NCBI RefSeq assembly: GCF_014127285.1
Contig: NZ_CP059901.1
Location: 372,001 to 436,000, forward strand
From: Mumia sp. ZJ1417
GTDB lineage: Bacteria > Actinomycetota > Actinomycetes > Propionibacteriales > Nocardioidaceae
Reading direction: 5' to 3'
Length of the DNA stretch: 64,000 bases
Both the position numbers and the translations under genes were made by a program. Under the pieces are notes generated by a model. The model worked only from the letters and a program-made list of their open reading frames with translations, searched no databases and had not been told where the DNA came from. Positions 24,565 to 33,451 of the stretch are shown piece after piece. The number at the start of each line of letters is the position of its first letter. The first letter of the stretch is position 1.

Positions 24565-25521
24565 ATGCCGGCACCGATGGGCGACATCGCCCACCTCGGC
24601 CATGTCGAGCTGCTCACGCCCGACCTCGACGGAACTGTCTGGTTCTTCACCGAGATCCTCGGCCTGACCGAGTCCTCCCGTGATGCGGGCTCGGCGTACC
24701 TGCGGACCTTCGACGACTACGAGGAGACGAGCATCGTGGTCACCTCGAACAAGACGCCCGGCCTCGGCCGTACAGCCCTGCGCGCTTCGAGCGAGGAAGC
24801 GCTTCAGCGGCGCGTCCGCGCGATCGAGGCGTCGGGCGGTGTGGGCCGTTGGGAGGAAGGCCGTGCGGGCACCGGACGGACGTACGTGACGACCGACCCC
24901 GACGGCCACGAGATCGGGCTGTACTACGAGACCAGGTGGTACGAGGCCCCGCCCGAGCTTGCGCCGGGCCTCAAGAACCAGCCGCAAGCGAAGCCTCGCC
25001 AAGGAGTTGGTGTTCGTCGGCTCGACCACGTGAACTTCCTGGCCGCATCGGTCCTCCCCAACGCCGAGTTCATCGGCGACGTCCTGGGTGCCCGTCCCAC
25101 CGAGCAGATCCAGCTCGACACCGGCAAGATCGCCGCCCGGTGGCTCACTTTCAACAACAAGTCGTACGACCTCGTCTACACCGAGGACTGGTCCGGCTCG
25201 TCAGGCCGGTTGCACCACATCGCCTTCGCCACCGATACACGTGAAGACATCTTGCGCGCCGCCGACCTGTGCCTCGACAACGGCGTGTTCATCGAGACCG
25301 GGCCGCACAAGCACGCGATCCAGCAGACGTTCTTCCTGTACGTCTACGAACCCGGCGGTAACCGCATCGAGCTCTGCAACCCGCTGACGCGGCTGGTGCT
25401 CGCGCCGGACTGGTCCTTGATCACCTGGACGGAGAAGGAGCGCGCGAAGGGGCAAGCGTGGGGCCTGAAGACGATCCAGAGCTTCCACACCCACGGCACA
25501 CCGCCGCTGCCAGAAGCATGA
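24565..25521 (+). CDS. Type I (VOC) extradiol ring-cleavage dioxygenase
   Basis: A 318-residue two-domain vicinal-oxygen-chelate protein. The N-terminal module (about 8-125) lacks metal ligands; the C-terminal module supplies Fe(II) ligands His155 ('LDHVNFL'), His218 ('LHHIAFA') and Glu269 ('GNRIEL'), a spacing close to catechol 2,3-dioxygenase (153, 214, 265). It should cleave an aromatic diol or triol next to the hydroxyls. Location after galBCD makes gallate or protocatechuate the likely substrate. Known gallate dioxygenases are LigB-type, an unrelated fold, so this would be a replacement. AAGGAG precedes the ATG. Confidence 0.82.
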   Translation: MPAPMGDIAHLGHVELLTPDLDGTVWFFTEILGLTESSRDAGSAYLRTFDDYEETSIVVTSNKTPGLGRTALRASSEEALQRRVRAIEASGGVGRWEEGRAGTGRTYVTTDPDGHEIGLYYETRWYEAPPELAPGLKNQPQAKPRQGVGVRRLDHVNFLAASVLPNAEFIGDVLGARPTEQIQLDTGKIAARWLTFNNKSYDLVYTEDWSGSSGRLHHIAFATDTREDILRAADLCLDNGVFIETGPHKHAIQQTFFLYVYEPGGNRIELCNPLTRLVLAPDWSLITWTEKERAKGQAWGLKTIQSFHTHGTPPLPEA

Positions 25522-25565
25522 CGTCGACATGCTCGAGGCAGGGCCGCGCCACCCCTCGCCTAACC

Positions 25566-25593
25566 TATGATCTGTGTCAATATTGTCGGCAAT
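25566..25593 (+). promoter_or_regulatory. gntR promoter -10 and downstream operator-like palindrome
   Basis: TATGAT (25566-25571) is a strong -10 hexamer. ATTGTCGGCAAT (25582-25593) follows and differs by one base from the ATTGT-N2-ACAAT palindrome at 17561. Its position just downstream of the -10 would allow autorepression. Confidence 0.5.
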
Positions 25594-25627
25594 CCGGGAC
25601 CGGCGCAGGGATAGAGGGAGGTCGCTC

Positions 25628-26299
25628 ATGGCGGCAGGCAACCAGCGTCCGACGAGTGATCCCCAGGTCGTGACGGCGGCGATCCGCGACGCGATCCTTG
25701 GGGCGGACTTCGTTCCCGGCCAGCGGCTCGTCGAAGCAGACCTCTCCGAGCAGTTCCACGCGAGCCGCGCGGCCGTCCGTGCGGCGCTCTTCAGCCTTGC
25801 GACCGAGGGGCTCGTCGAGCGGATCGCAAACCGTGGCGCACGGGTGAGGGTCATCTCGCTCGACGAAGCGACTGAGATCTACGAGGTACGGATGGTGGTC
25901 GAGGCGCTCTGTGCGGCGAAGGCCGCCGAGCGGGTCGACGACGAGGCGATCGTGATGCTCCGGCAGATCGGCACGGACATGCGTACGGCGGTGGCCTCTG
26001 GTGACGTGTTCGGATACTCGGCTCTCAACCAGCGGCTCCACCAGGCGCTGCGCGACCTCAGCGGGCAGCACACAGCAGCCGACGTCCTCGACCGCCTGCA
26101 CGGCCAGCTGGTCCGTCACCAGTTCAAGCTCGCCACCAAGCCCGGCCGCCCGCAGGTCTCCATCGTGGAGCACCTGGAGATCATCGAGGCGGTCTGCGCA
26201 CGTGATCCCGACGCCGCTTCGGCTGCCGTGCGACGGCACCTTGAAAGTGTCATCGACGCGATGCGTCAATCGGCGGCGCAAGAAGCTGCAGCGGTGTGA
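25628..26299 (+). CDS. GntR-family regulator with FCD ligand domain
   Basis: A 223-residue regulator: winged helix-turn-helix (about 10-75, 'LSEQFHASRAAVRAALFSLATEG') and an all-helical FCD domain (about 85-215) with the usual metal/ligand positions Asn and His in 'LNQRLHQAL', His in 'VEHLEI' and His in 'VRRHLES'. FCD regulators respond to organic acids, often a pathway intermediate. GGGAGG lies 7 bases before ATG 25628; an in-frame GTG at 25574 would put the putative operator inside the gene. It follows the ring-cleavage operon in the same direction and is the likely controller of it and of the divergent tannase-like gene. A decayed copy lies at 15178. Confidence 0.88.
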   Translation: MAAGNQRPTSDPQVVTAAIRDAILGADFVPGQRLVEADLSEQFHASRAAVRAALFSLATEGLVERIANRGARVRVISLDEATEIYEVRMVVEALCAAKAAERVDDEAIVMLRQIGTDMRTAVASGDVFGYSALNQRLHQALRDLSGQHTAADVLDRLHGQLVRHQFKLATKPGRPQVSIVEHLEIIEAVCARDPDAASAAVRRHLESVIDAMRQSAAQEAAAV

Positions 26300-26310
26300 C
26301 GCCGCGGCGA

Positions 26311-26350
26311 ACCGCCGCCCGGACAGCCCCTACGGCATCCGGACGGCGGT
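26311..26350. terminator. Hairpin between convergent gntR and carboxylesterase genes
   Basis: Arms accgccgcccgga (26311-26323) and tccggacggcggt (26338-26350) pair over 13 bases with one mismatch and a 14-base loop. Position and strength fit a shared terminator. Confidence 0.6.
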
Positions 26351-26365
26351 CGCGAGGTCGTACGG

Positions 26366-27994
26366 TCAGGCTGCCGGGCTCACCTCGTCCCAGAGCTCGC
26401 ACTTGTGCGAAGCCTCGATATCGGTGCTCGAGACCTCAGCGGCGCTCGGAGCGACGAACTGGAGCTGGTTCCCTTCGACGCGGTAACGCGGCCAGTCAGG
26501 TGCATGCCGGACGTCGGGATCCCCGACCTCGGCAAAGCTCGCCCAGTAGCTGATCATCTGGTTCGACAGGTCGACCTGATCGGTGCTGAACGGCAGCGCG
26601 GTGCCGAGGTAGTCCCACAGATACCCGAGATCGTTCACGTGGGTGGCACCGAACGGATAGTCGGTGTTCAGGCGCCAGATCGAGGTGAACGGAGGCCCGT
26701 CCTTCTCGGCGAACTCGTACGCGTACGTGCGGGTGTCCGCGGCGAACCGGTTGCGTTGCGTCTGATCGGTGCAGGCGCGTTCGTCGCTCTGGATCGCGCC
26801 CCACGCGACGGTCGGCGAGTGGTAGTCCCCGACGTCGTACGCGGCCTTGACCGCATCGGCTCCGTCCTCGTAGGTCGAGTCGATCAGGTCCGACACCTGC
26901 TCCTCGGTGAGCGGGTTTCCGCGATAGTCGTACTGCCCGAACACGGACTGCTGGCGCTCGTCGGAGGTACCCCCGATGATGACAGGCAGGTTCGTGAGCC
27001 TGCCGGCCTTCAACAGCTCGAACGGGTCCTCGGGCAGCACGCGGGTGCCGTACACCGAGGCGCTTTGTCCGACCTTCTGCTGTGCCGCAAGCACCTCGGC
27101 CGGGCTCTTCGAGCGCAGACACGCGGTCTGGCCCGCACCCGTGGCGCAGCCGAGCTCGGCCGCGAACCTGTCGCCGCTGGTCGCAGCGGCCTCCTGGGTG
27201 CGCGCGGGTGAGTTGCAGCCGCCGCTCTGGAGAATGACCCGGTCGAACAGACCCTTCGCACCGGGTGAGGCGAGCTGGGTGCAGGTGTTGCGTGCGCCTG
27301 CGGACTGACCGGCGAGCGTGACGTTGTCGGGGTCACCGCCGAAGGAGCGGATGTTCTTCTGAACCCACTTGAGCGCTGCCTGCTGGTCGAGGATCCCGAA
27401 GTTGCCGGCGGCACCGTCGCGGTTGTCCTGGTTGATGCCGTTGGTGTAGAGCCAGCCCATCGCCCCGAGGCGGTAGTTGATGGTCACGAAGACGACGTCT
27501 TGCTTCGTGACGAACTTGTCGGGGTTCGTGTCGCGTCCCGCGCCGCCGGTGTTGCCGCCGCCGTGGTTCCAGACGAAGACGGGGAGCTTCTTCTTCGAGC
27601 TGTTCGTGGGGCGGTAGACGTTGAGGTAGAGGCAGTCCTCGGTCAACGTCACTTCTTCGTACCCCGGATCCCAGCCGCTGCCCTGGACGCAGGAGCCGCC
27701 GAACTCGGTGGCGTCCCTGACGCCGCGCCACGACTCGGCGCTCTGTGGCGCCTTCCACCGCAGGTTGCCGACGGGTGGCTCGGCGTACGGGATGCCTTTG
27801 AACGAGGTGACCATGGACTTGGCCTCACCCCGGACCTGTCCCTTGTCGGTGCGAACCACCGGATACTGGCCCGCGTACTCGCCGCCGGCGTCGTGGCGGA
27901 TCGTGGTGACGACCCCTGATGCGGCTGGAATACCGACGGCGACGAGCGCCGCGCCGGAGACCGCTGCGAGCAGTGTTGAGTGGAGTCTTCTCAT
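26366..27994 (-). CDS. Secreted type-B carboxylesterase
   Basis: A 542-residue exported esterase with an N-terminal signal (about 1-28). Family marks: 'SFKGIPYAEPPVGNLRW', 'TEDCLYLNVYRP', nucleophile 'AGQSAGARN' (Ser), acid Glu in 'GTSDERQQ', and His in 'ATHVNDLGYLW'. The usual Gly after GQSAG is Ala, which is tolerated in some members. It hydrolyses carboxylic esters outside the cell; the substrate is not defined, but three other secreted esterases and an aromatic-acid pathway are neighbours. GAGAGGA precedes the ATG. It is convergent with the GntR gene. Confidence 0.88.
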   Translation of the reverse strand: MRRLHSTLLAAVSGAALVAVGIPAASGVVTTIRHDAGGEYAGQYPVVRTDKGQVRGEAKSMVTSFKGIPYAEPPVGNLRWKAPQSAESWRGVRDATEFGGSCVQGSGWDPGYEEVTLTEDCLYLNVYRPTNSSKKKLPVFVWNHGGGNTGGAGRDTNPDKFVTKQDVVFVTINYRLGAMGWLYTNGINQDNRDGAAGNFGILDQQAALKWVQKNIRSFGGDPDNVTLAGQSAGARNTCTQLASPGAKGLFDRVILQSGGCNSPARTQEAAATSGDRFAAELGCATGAGQTACLRSKSPAEVLAAQQKVGQSASVYGTRVLPEDPFELLKAGRLTNLPVIIGGTSDERQQSVFGQYDYRGNPLTEEQVSDLIDSTYEDGADAVKAAYDVGDYHSPTVAWGAIQSDERACTDQTQRNRFAADTRTYAYEFAEKDGPPFTSIWRLNTDYPFGATHVNDLGYLWDYLGTALPFSTDQVDLSNQMISYWASFAEVGDPDVRHAPDWPRYRVEGNQLQFVAPSAAEVSSTDIEASHKCELWDEVSPAA

Positions 27995-28067
27995 GGATGC
28001 TTCCTCTCTACTGGTGGTCTTGGTCCCGAGAGCCGTGCCGCCATCGGCACGAGATCGTGGAGTCGCG

Positions 28068-29453
28068 TCAGCCCTCCCATGACGCGAAGGGCTGCGGCAG
28101 GAAGGCGACGCGGGTGACGAAGTCCTTGAGCAGGAGCCGCCACACGTTCCAGTTGTGGCCGCCGTGGACGAAGTCGGGCGTCACCGGGACGCCCGCGTCG
28201 ACGAAGGTCGAGACTTCCATCGCGGGCCCCGTGTGGAAGTTGTTGAAGCCCTTGGCGAAGATGACGTCCTGCCATCCGGCGCCGATGAAGACCGAGACCT
28301 TCTTCAGCGCGGTGACTTGCTCGTCCGAGAGCGTCTGCCCGGGAGCCAGGCCGGCGCTCATCATGCCGTAGTAGCCGAACTGCTCGGTGTCGTTCAGCAT
28401 CAGGTGGTTGGTGATGCGGCCACCTGCCGAGAGTCCCGAGAAGGCGCGGTCGGCGGCGGTTGTTGAAACGTGATAGCGATCTTCGACCCACGGGATGATG
28501 CGGTCGATGAGGTCTGATCGGAAGGCGGCGTTGTCGGTCGATGCCGGGTAGCCGTTGGCGTTCGGCATGACGACTACCATCGGGACGACCTCGCCGGTGG
28601 CGATGAGGTTGTCCATGATGTTCTTGACGTCACCCTGTGTGCTCCACCCCATCTCGTTCTCCCCTCCGCCGTGATTGAGGTAGAGCGTCGGATACGGCTC
28701 GGAGCGGCGCGGGTCGTAGGACGGCGGGGTGTAGACCACGAGCCGGTTCTCGTCGACCGGCGTGACGTGTCCGGGCGAGCTGTACGTGGCGATGCGCAGC
28801 TTGCCCTGCTTCTTCGCCGGCGCCTGCCATGAGTAGTCGACGGTGCCGAAGCGGCTGTCGGAGGGCACATAGACCTGGCTGTTGGGGACGGCGGATCCCG
28901 TCACGGTGTCGTTCTTCTCGTTCCACGGTGCGTTGCTCGGGTCAGAGACCGGGGTGCACCCAGCACCGTTGTCCGTCGGGCAGTCGACGAAGAAGGCGTA
29001 GGTGAAGACGCCGGACGGCAGAGGAGTCGTGAAGGTCCAGACGCCGTTGCGTTCCTTCGCCATGTCGTTGACCGGGAAGTTCGGGTCGGTCGAGTTCGGG
29101 TAGGGCATCGGGGCGTCGCCAGGCCGCCAGTCGAGGGGCAGGATGCCTTGCGACTCCACCGTGTGGTCTGGCGTGCTCGCGACCTGCGGGAGGGCGCTCG
29201 GTCGGACGAAGGACCACTCGCCCTTGATCTGCACCCGTGATGCTGTCGGGGCGTAGTAGCGGAAGGTCACCGAGTAGCCGGTGGGCGCCTTGCCGGTGTG
29301 CTTGAGGACGGGGCTGGTGCCAAGGCGTCGGTCGTGGCCGCCGCGGTCCGCAGGGGTCGCTGCATGTCCCGCGACGACGACGGTCAGCGCGCTGGCGCCG
29401 AGGATGGCCGCCGCGGCGCGAAGTCCGTTGCGCCAGAAGGAGCTGGTCGACAT
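28068..29453 (-). CDS. Secreted CE1/enterochelin-esterase-type hydrolase (feruloyl-esterase-like)
   Basis: A 461-residue exported protein: signal (about 1-32), an E-set/CBM48-like N-terminal domain ('GYSVTFRYYAPTASRVQIKG'), then an esterase-D-type alpha/beta hydrolase with Ser in 'FSGLSAGGRITN' and His in 'VHGGHNWNVWR'. The GGHxW element is typical of CE1 feruloyl/acetyl xylan esterases. It may release hydroxycinnamate or similar aromatic acids from plant polymers. ATG 29453 follows GAGAGGC; an ATG at 29504 adds residues that do not look like signal peptide. It is co-directional with the carboxylesterase at 26366, which starts 73 bases after its stop. Confidence 0.8.
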   Translation of the reverse strand: MSTSSFWRNGLRAAAAILGASALTVVVAGHAATPADRGGHDRRLGTSPVLKHTGKAPTGYSVTFRYYAPTASRVQIKGEWSFVRPSALPQVASTPDHTVESQGILPLDWRPGDAPMPYPNSTDPNFPVNDMAKERNGVWTFTTPLPSGVFTYAFFVDCPTDNGAGCTPVSDPSNAPWNEKNDTVTGSAVPNSQVYVPSDSRFGTVDYSWQAPAKKQGKLRIATYSSPGHVTPVDENRLVVYTPPSYDPRRSEPYPTLYLNHGGGENEMGWSTQGDVKNIMDNLIATGEVVPMVVVMPNANGYPASTDNAAFRSDLIDRIIPWVEDRYHVSTTAADRAFSGLSAGGRITNHLMLNDTEQFGYYGMMSAGLAPGQTLSDEQVTALKKVSVFIGAGWQDVIFAKGFNNFHTGPAMEVSTFVDAGVPVTPDFVHGGHNWNVWRLLLKDFVTRVAFLPQPFASWEG

Positions 29454-29828
29454 CGTTCTGCCTCTCGGTGGTGTGCCGATGGACGCGTACGTGATGTACG
29501 CCACGTAAACGGGAAGTTAGGCGGCTCTGATGTGGCCGTCAAACCGTGAAGTCTGCAGAGCGGTATGTAACTGCAAGTCTTCATAATCTGAACGCAGAGC
29601 CGATTTGACCTGTCATGTCAGGCGACCACGCGTGCGCAGGCAGTCGCTTGCCTTCGCAAATCGGAGGCAAAATATTCACAGTTCTGTCGGCCAGATCAGC
29701 GACCAGATTGTCGACAGTAGGTTCATACCCTGAAGGGAAGATGTCGGCTGACCGATTGACAGGGGGCTTCGCGCTGGGTCAGTGTGAGGCGCATCACGCT
29801 CACCATTTCGGCCTGTAGGGGGACCGTC
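29454..29828. promoter_or_regulatory. Divergent promoter region between two esterase genes
   Basis: 375 bases without a gene. It contains TACGTG/CACGTA (29488-29493, 29502-29507), CTGTCG/CGACAG (29684-29689, 29712-29717) and ATTGTCGACAGT (29707-29718), which differs by one base from the ATTGT-N2-ACAAT palindrome in front of the tannase/transporter genes. The stretch 29561-29680 is AT-richer than its surroundings. I cannot place the promoters with confidence. Confidence 0.4.
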
Positions 29829-31400
29829 ATGAAGCCTTCTGTCCGCCATATCCTCGTCGCGTTGGGCACTGCGACGACTCTCGCGCTCGGCGCCGCCCAG
29901 CCGACGTTCTCGGCGGGTCGGTCTCACGGCGACGGGGCGTCGCGCCCGGTCATCGCGACCGAGGCCGGTGCGATCCGCGGCGTCTCCGCATCGAGCGCCG
30001 ATCAGTTCCTCGGTGTCCCGTACGCGGCGCCTCCCGTGCGGGACCTGCGGTTCGCCGCTCCCGCGGAGCCTGCCTCGTGGAAGGGGGTCCGCGATGCCGA
30101 CCGGCAGTCGCCGGCTTGCGTGCAGTTCGAGCCGACGGGAGTCCGTGAGGAACAGGCGACAAGTGAGGACTGCCTGTACCTCGATCTCTACCGGCCGAAG
30201 AACCCAGGGAAGCGCTCAAAGCTGCCGGTCATGGTCTGGTTCCACGGCGGAGGTCACACGCAGGGCACCGGCGTCATCTACGGCGGCAGCACGATGGCCT
30301 CGAAGACCGACACCATCGTGGTGTCTGTCAACTACCGGCTCGGCGCTCTGGGGTTCCTCGCCCATCCGTCGCTGAGCTCGGCAACGCCCGGAGGCTCGGG
30401 AAACTACGGCCGCATGGACCAGATCGCATCGCTCGAGTGGGTGCGCGACAACGTCGCGAAGTTCGGTGGAGATCCGCGCAACGTCACGATCTACGGTCAG
30501 TCCGCCGGGGGTCAGGCCGTCTGTGACCTGATGGCCATCCCGTCGGCGAAGGGCCTTTTCCATCGCGCGATCGCACAGAGCCAGGACTGCCTCGCGAACC
30601 GACCGACGCTCGCCTCCGCCGAGCAGACAGGACTGACCTACGCCACGGCAGTGGGTTGCCCGGACCCGGCGACCGCGGTCGCGTGCCTGCGGAAGGCGTT
30701 TCCCGGCAAGCTGGTCGCGAACCAGGGTGCTTACACCGGCTCCTCCAAGTCCGCGAGCGGTCTGATGCCCGTGACGTTCGCCGGTGCGGTCGCCGCCGGC
30801 ACTTGGAACAAGGTGCCCCTGATGACAGGATCCACGAAGTCGGAGAACCGCCTGCTCTCGACAGCGCTGGCCGGCATCACGGCCGAGGGCTACGAGCAGC
30901 GGATCCGCGACACGTACGGAGATCGGGCGGACCAGGTCCTTGCGCGCTACCCGCTGAGCGAGTTCAAGACCCCGTACGACGCGATCACCCAGGTCCAGAC
31001 GGACGCCGGTCGGGCGTGCACGATCGAGCGAGTCGCGGAGACGATGGACTCCGAGACCCCGACGTACCGATACGAGTTCGACGACCCGACCTCGCCGACT
31101 CTGTACGGATTCGCGATCCCGGGCGAGGACATGTCCAACGCTCACAGCGCGGAGCTCGCGTACCTGTTCGACTTCACCCTCGGCGAGCGGCCGTTGACGC
31201 GGACGCAGGAGCGGCTCTCCGACCAGATGATGCGCTCTTGGGGTGCTTTCGCCCGCACCGGCAATCCGAACGTCCGGGGCGCGCCCGCCTGGCCGACCTA
31301 CGGCGAAGAGCGGCGCGTGATGAGCCTGCGTGCCGGTGGCGCGAGCAAGGCCGTCACCACCCTTCGCGCCGATCACCACTGCGACTTCTGGCTGTCCTGA
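29829..31400 (+). CDS. Secreted type-B carboxylesterase
   Basis: A 523-residue exported esterase with a signal (about 1-29). Marks: 'QFLGVPYAAPPVRDLRF', 'SEDCLYLDLYRP', 'VMVWFHGGGHTQG' (oxyanion hole), nucleophile 'YGQSAGGQA', Glu in 'STKSENR' and His in 'SNAHSAELAYLF'. It is similar in plan to the esterase at 26366 but clearly a different protein. ATG 29829 is preferred to a start at 29784, which would add 15 residues before the signal peptide. The frameshifted metallo-hydrolase gene begins 18 bases after the stop, suggesting one transcript. Confidence 0.88.
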   Translation: MKPSVRHILVALGTATTLALGAAQPTFSAGRSHGDGASRPVIATEAGAIRGVSASSADQFLGVPYAAPPVRDLRFAAPAEPASWKGVRDADRQSPACVQFEPTGVREEQATSEDCLYLDLYRPKNPGKRSKLPVMVWFHGGGHTQGTGVIYGGSTMASKTDTIVVSVNYRLGALGFLAHPSLSSATPGGSGNYGRMDQIASLEWVRDNVAKFGGDPRNVTIYGQSAGGQAVCDLMAIPSAKGLFHRAIAQSQDCLANRPTLASAEQTGLTYATAVGCPDPATAVACLRKAFPGKLVANQGAYTGSSKSASGLMPVTFAGAVAAGTWNKVPLMTGSTKSENRLLSTALAGITAEGYEQRIRDTYGDRADQVLARYPLSEFKTPYDAITQVQTDAGRACTIERVAETMDSETPTYRYEFDDPTSPTLYGFAIPGEDMSNAHSAELAYLFDFTLGERPLTRTQERLSDQMMRSWGAFARTGNPNVRGAPAWPTYGEERRVMSLRAGGASKAVTTLRADHHCDFWLS

Positions 31401-31418
31401 GGCCCAAGGAGATCGAAC

Positions 31419-33381
31419 ATGACAGAGCACGACCATGACGTCTGCACGCACGAGGTGTCGTCGACCATCAACAGGCGCAACGTCCTGCGGGCCGCCGGAG
31501 TGTTCGCTCTCGCGGCAGGCGTCGCCGGCGGGACGTCGACCGCAGCCGCGAACACCGCACGTACGAATCCATCGAAGGGCGGCCATGCGTCGGCGATCTC
31601 CTGGTACCGCCTGGTCCCCGGGTTCGTCGAGGTCGTCCAAGACCCGTGGGGCCGCCCCCTGGGGACGGGGTTCGCGGGGCCGAACCCGTGGGGTGCCTAC
31701 ACGGCTTACCTGATCCACGTCAGCAAGCGGGGCCACCGCACCTGGCGGGTCGAGAACATGGCGCTCACGACGCCGCGACAGGACGGCAGCCAGTACGCCC
31801 AGGGCTCCACGATGTGGCTGTTCGAGGGCTCCGAACGCGCACTCCTCGTCGACACCGCCCAGAACACCCCGGAGACGATCGGTGTCAACGACCTCAAGGC
31901 GGTCTGCCACTGGCTGCTCTCGCACGAGGACGACGGCAAAACCGTGCGTCCGGATCCCGTCGACTTCGACGTGGCGATCACCCATCGCCACGGGGACCAC
32001 ACGGGCAAGGCGTTCCAGATGACCGACCGGACGCTCTACTACCCGGATCTCGACTGGACGCCTACGACGACGGCCGGGCCGACGTGGGTGCCGATCCGGC
32101 AGGGTGGCGGGTCGACCACGAACGGCTCGGGCCAGGCCGTCGGACACGTCGACCTCGGCGGTCGCCGGATCGACGCCGTCGCGATGTACGGCCACACGCC
32201 AGGCTCGACCGGGTACTTCGACGCCGCGAACCTCATGCTCGCCACCGGGGACGCGATCGGCTCGGCGTACGTCTGGGCACACTTCGCGTCGGCCACGACG
32301 ACCCTGTATCACGACATGCTCAATGAGCTGCGTCGTGATCTGAGGCCGCTGAAGGGGCTCGCCCTTCTGCCTGCGCACTTCTACCAGATCAAGCAGTTCG
32401 GACGAGGCAGGCCGCCGATCAATGGGCGTCCTCTCGACCTCTCGTACCTCGATGACATGGCGAGGGCAGCTGGTGGAGCACTCGACGGCGGCATCCTGGG
32501 GGATCCTTACCACGAGATCGGGCGAGAGGCCGTCTGGATCAGCGGCGGCACGGCACGCATGGTCTACAGCCTCACCAACCTCTATCCGGGTGGCCCGGCC
32601 GGTGGCAACGGTGACCTGCGCGAGTTCCACGGCATCAACATCCCCAGCCGCTATCCGCAGGATCCGTTCCTCGACGACCCGTACGCCTTCCTGAACAACA
32701 TCAAGACCGGGTTGGTGATGATCCGTGACTCGGCCGAGGAGTCATCCTTCCTGGTGCGTGGGACCAACAAGGCGGTCCTCATCACGTCAGGTCGCGCAGC
32801 GCCAGGGCTCGCGCGGTACGCGCAGCGCCTGGTGCGAAGTCGCCGGCTCGACGTCGTCCTCACCTCCGGTGACCCCGCAGGGATCGCGGGAATCCGGAAT
32901 TTCGCCGGCCATGACGTCTGGGTGCCGAAGGGCGCCGAGGTCGGACGTCAGCATCGACACGTCAGGACCCTGCGACCAGGAGACTCGATCGATCTCGGAC
33001 GCGACACGGATGGGCGGCGTGTCCGTCTCGCCGTGGATGCGCTTCCCGGTGTCAGGGACGACGCCGTCACCCTGCTCGACCCGGTGTCGCGCGTCCTCCT
33101 TCGCCGGCGATGCCCTCGGAACACAAGGTGCTGCTGGCCTGACGCTGTCGGGCTCGCTCGAGGAGTTCGGGACAGCGCTGACAGAGTGGCGATCCGAGAC
33201 GAGCGGTGCGTACGACACGCTCTACACGTCCCACAACCACCAGTGGCACACGCGACCGGCCTACGTCGATTCGATTCAGACCGCAGTCGCCAGCGAGCCG
33301 GTGACCTCGCCACGGCCGGGCTACGAGGCGTACCGGGCGGGGACCGGGGAAGCCCTCGCGTGGGTCTTCGTCCCGACCTGA
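31419..33381 (+). pseudogene. Exported metallo-beta-lactamase-fold hydrolase, frameshifted
   Basis: The first ~560 codons encode a Tat-like signal ('NRRNVLRAAGVFALAAG'), an MBL domain with the zinc motif 'THRHGDHTG' (near residue 188) and 'YGHTPGSTGY', and the start of a second, degenerate MBL-like half in which the HxHxDH position reads 'TSGDPAGIAGI'. At 33091-33100 (gcgtcctcct) one extra C shifts the frame. Removing it joins 'DPVSRVL' to 'FAGDALGTQGAAGLTLSG' and the reading continues cleanly to a stop at 33381. So it is either a recent pseudogene or an assembly error. Family function: hydrolysis of an ester, lactone or similar; substrate unknown. Confidence 0.8.
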
Positions 33382-33388
33382 CCGGGGA

Positions 33389-33451
33389 GGCGGCCGCCCC
33401 CGACCAGGGCGGCCGCCGACCCAGCAGCCTTCACACCAGAGGTCCTGTGAA
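33389..33451. promoter_or_regulatory. GC hairpin and operator-like repeat before the ROK gene
   Basis: ggcggccgcc occurs at 33389-33398 and 33408-33417 and can pair as a terminator for the upstream gene. TTCACA (33430-33435) and TGTGAA (33446-33451) form an inverted repeat with a 10-base spacer, about 84 bases before the ROK start, and may be its operator. Confidence 0.45.

Noticed and set aside
30216-32630. 804-residue open frame on the minus strand
   Set aside because: It is Arg/Asp/His-rich, lacks any domain and is antisense to the carboxylesterase and MBL genes, which have clear motifs. Long antisense frames are expected at this GC content.
14598-33381. A second copy of the tRNA-Thr 3' end as an island right border
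   Set aside because: I looked for ttcgattccgac-like repeats downstream and saw none in the window, so no border is annotated.
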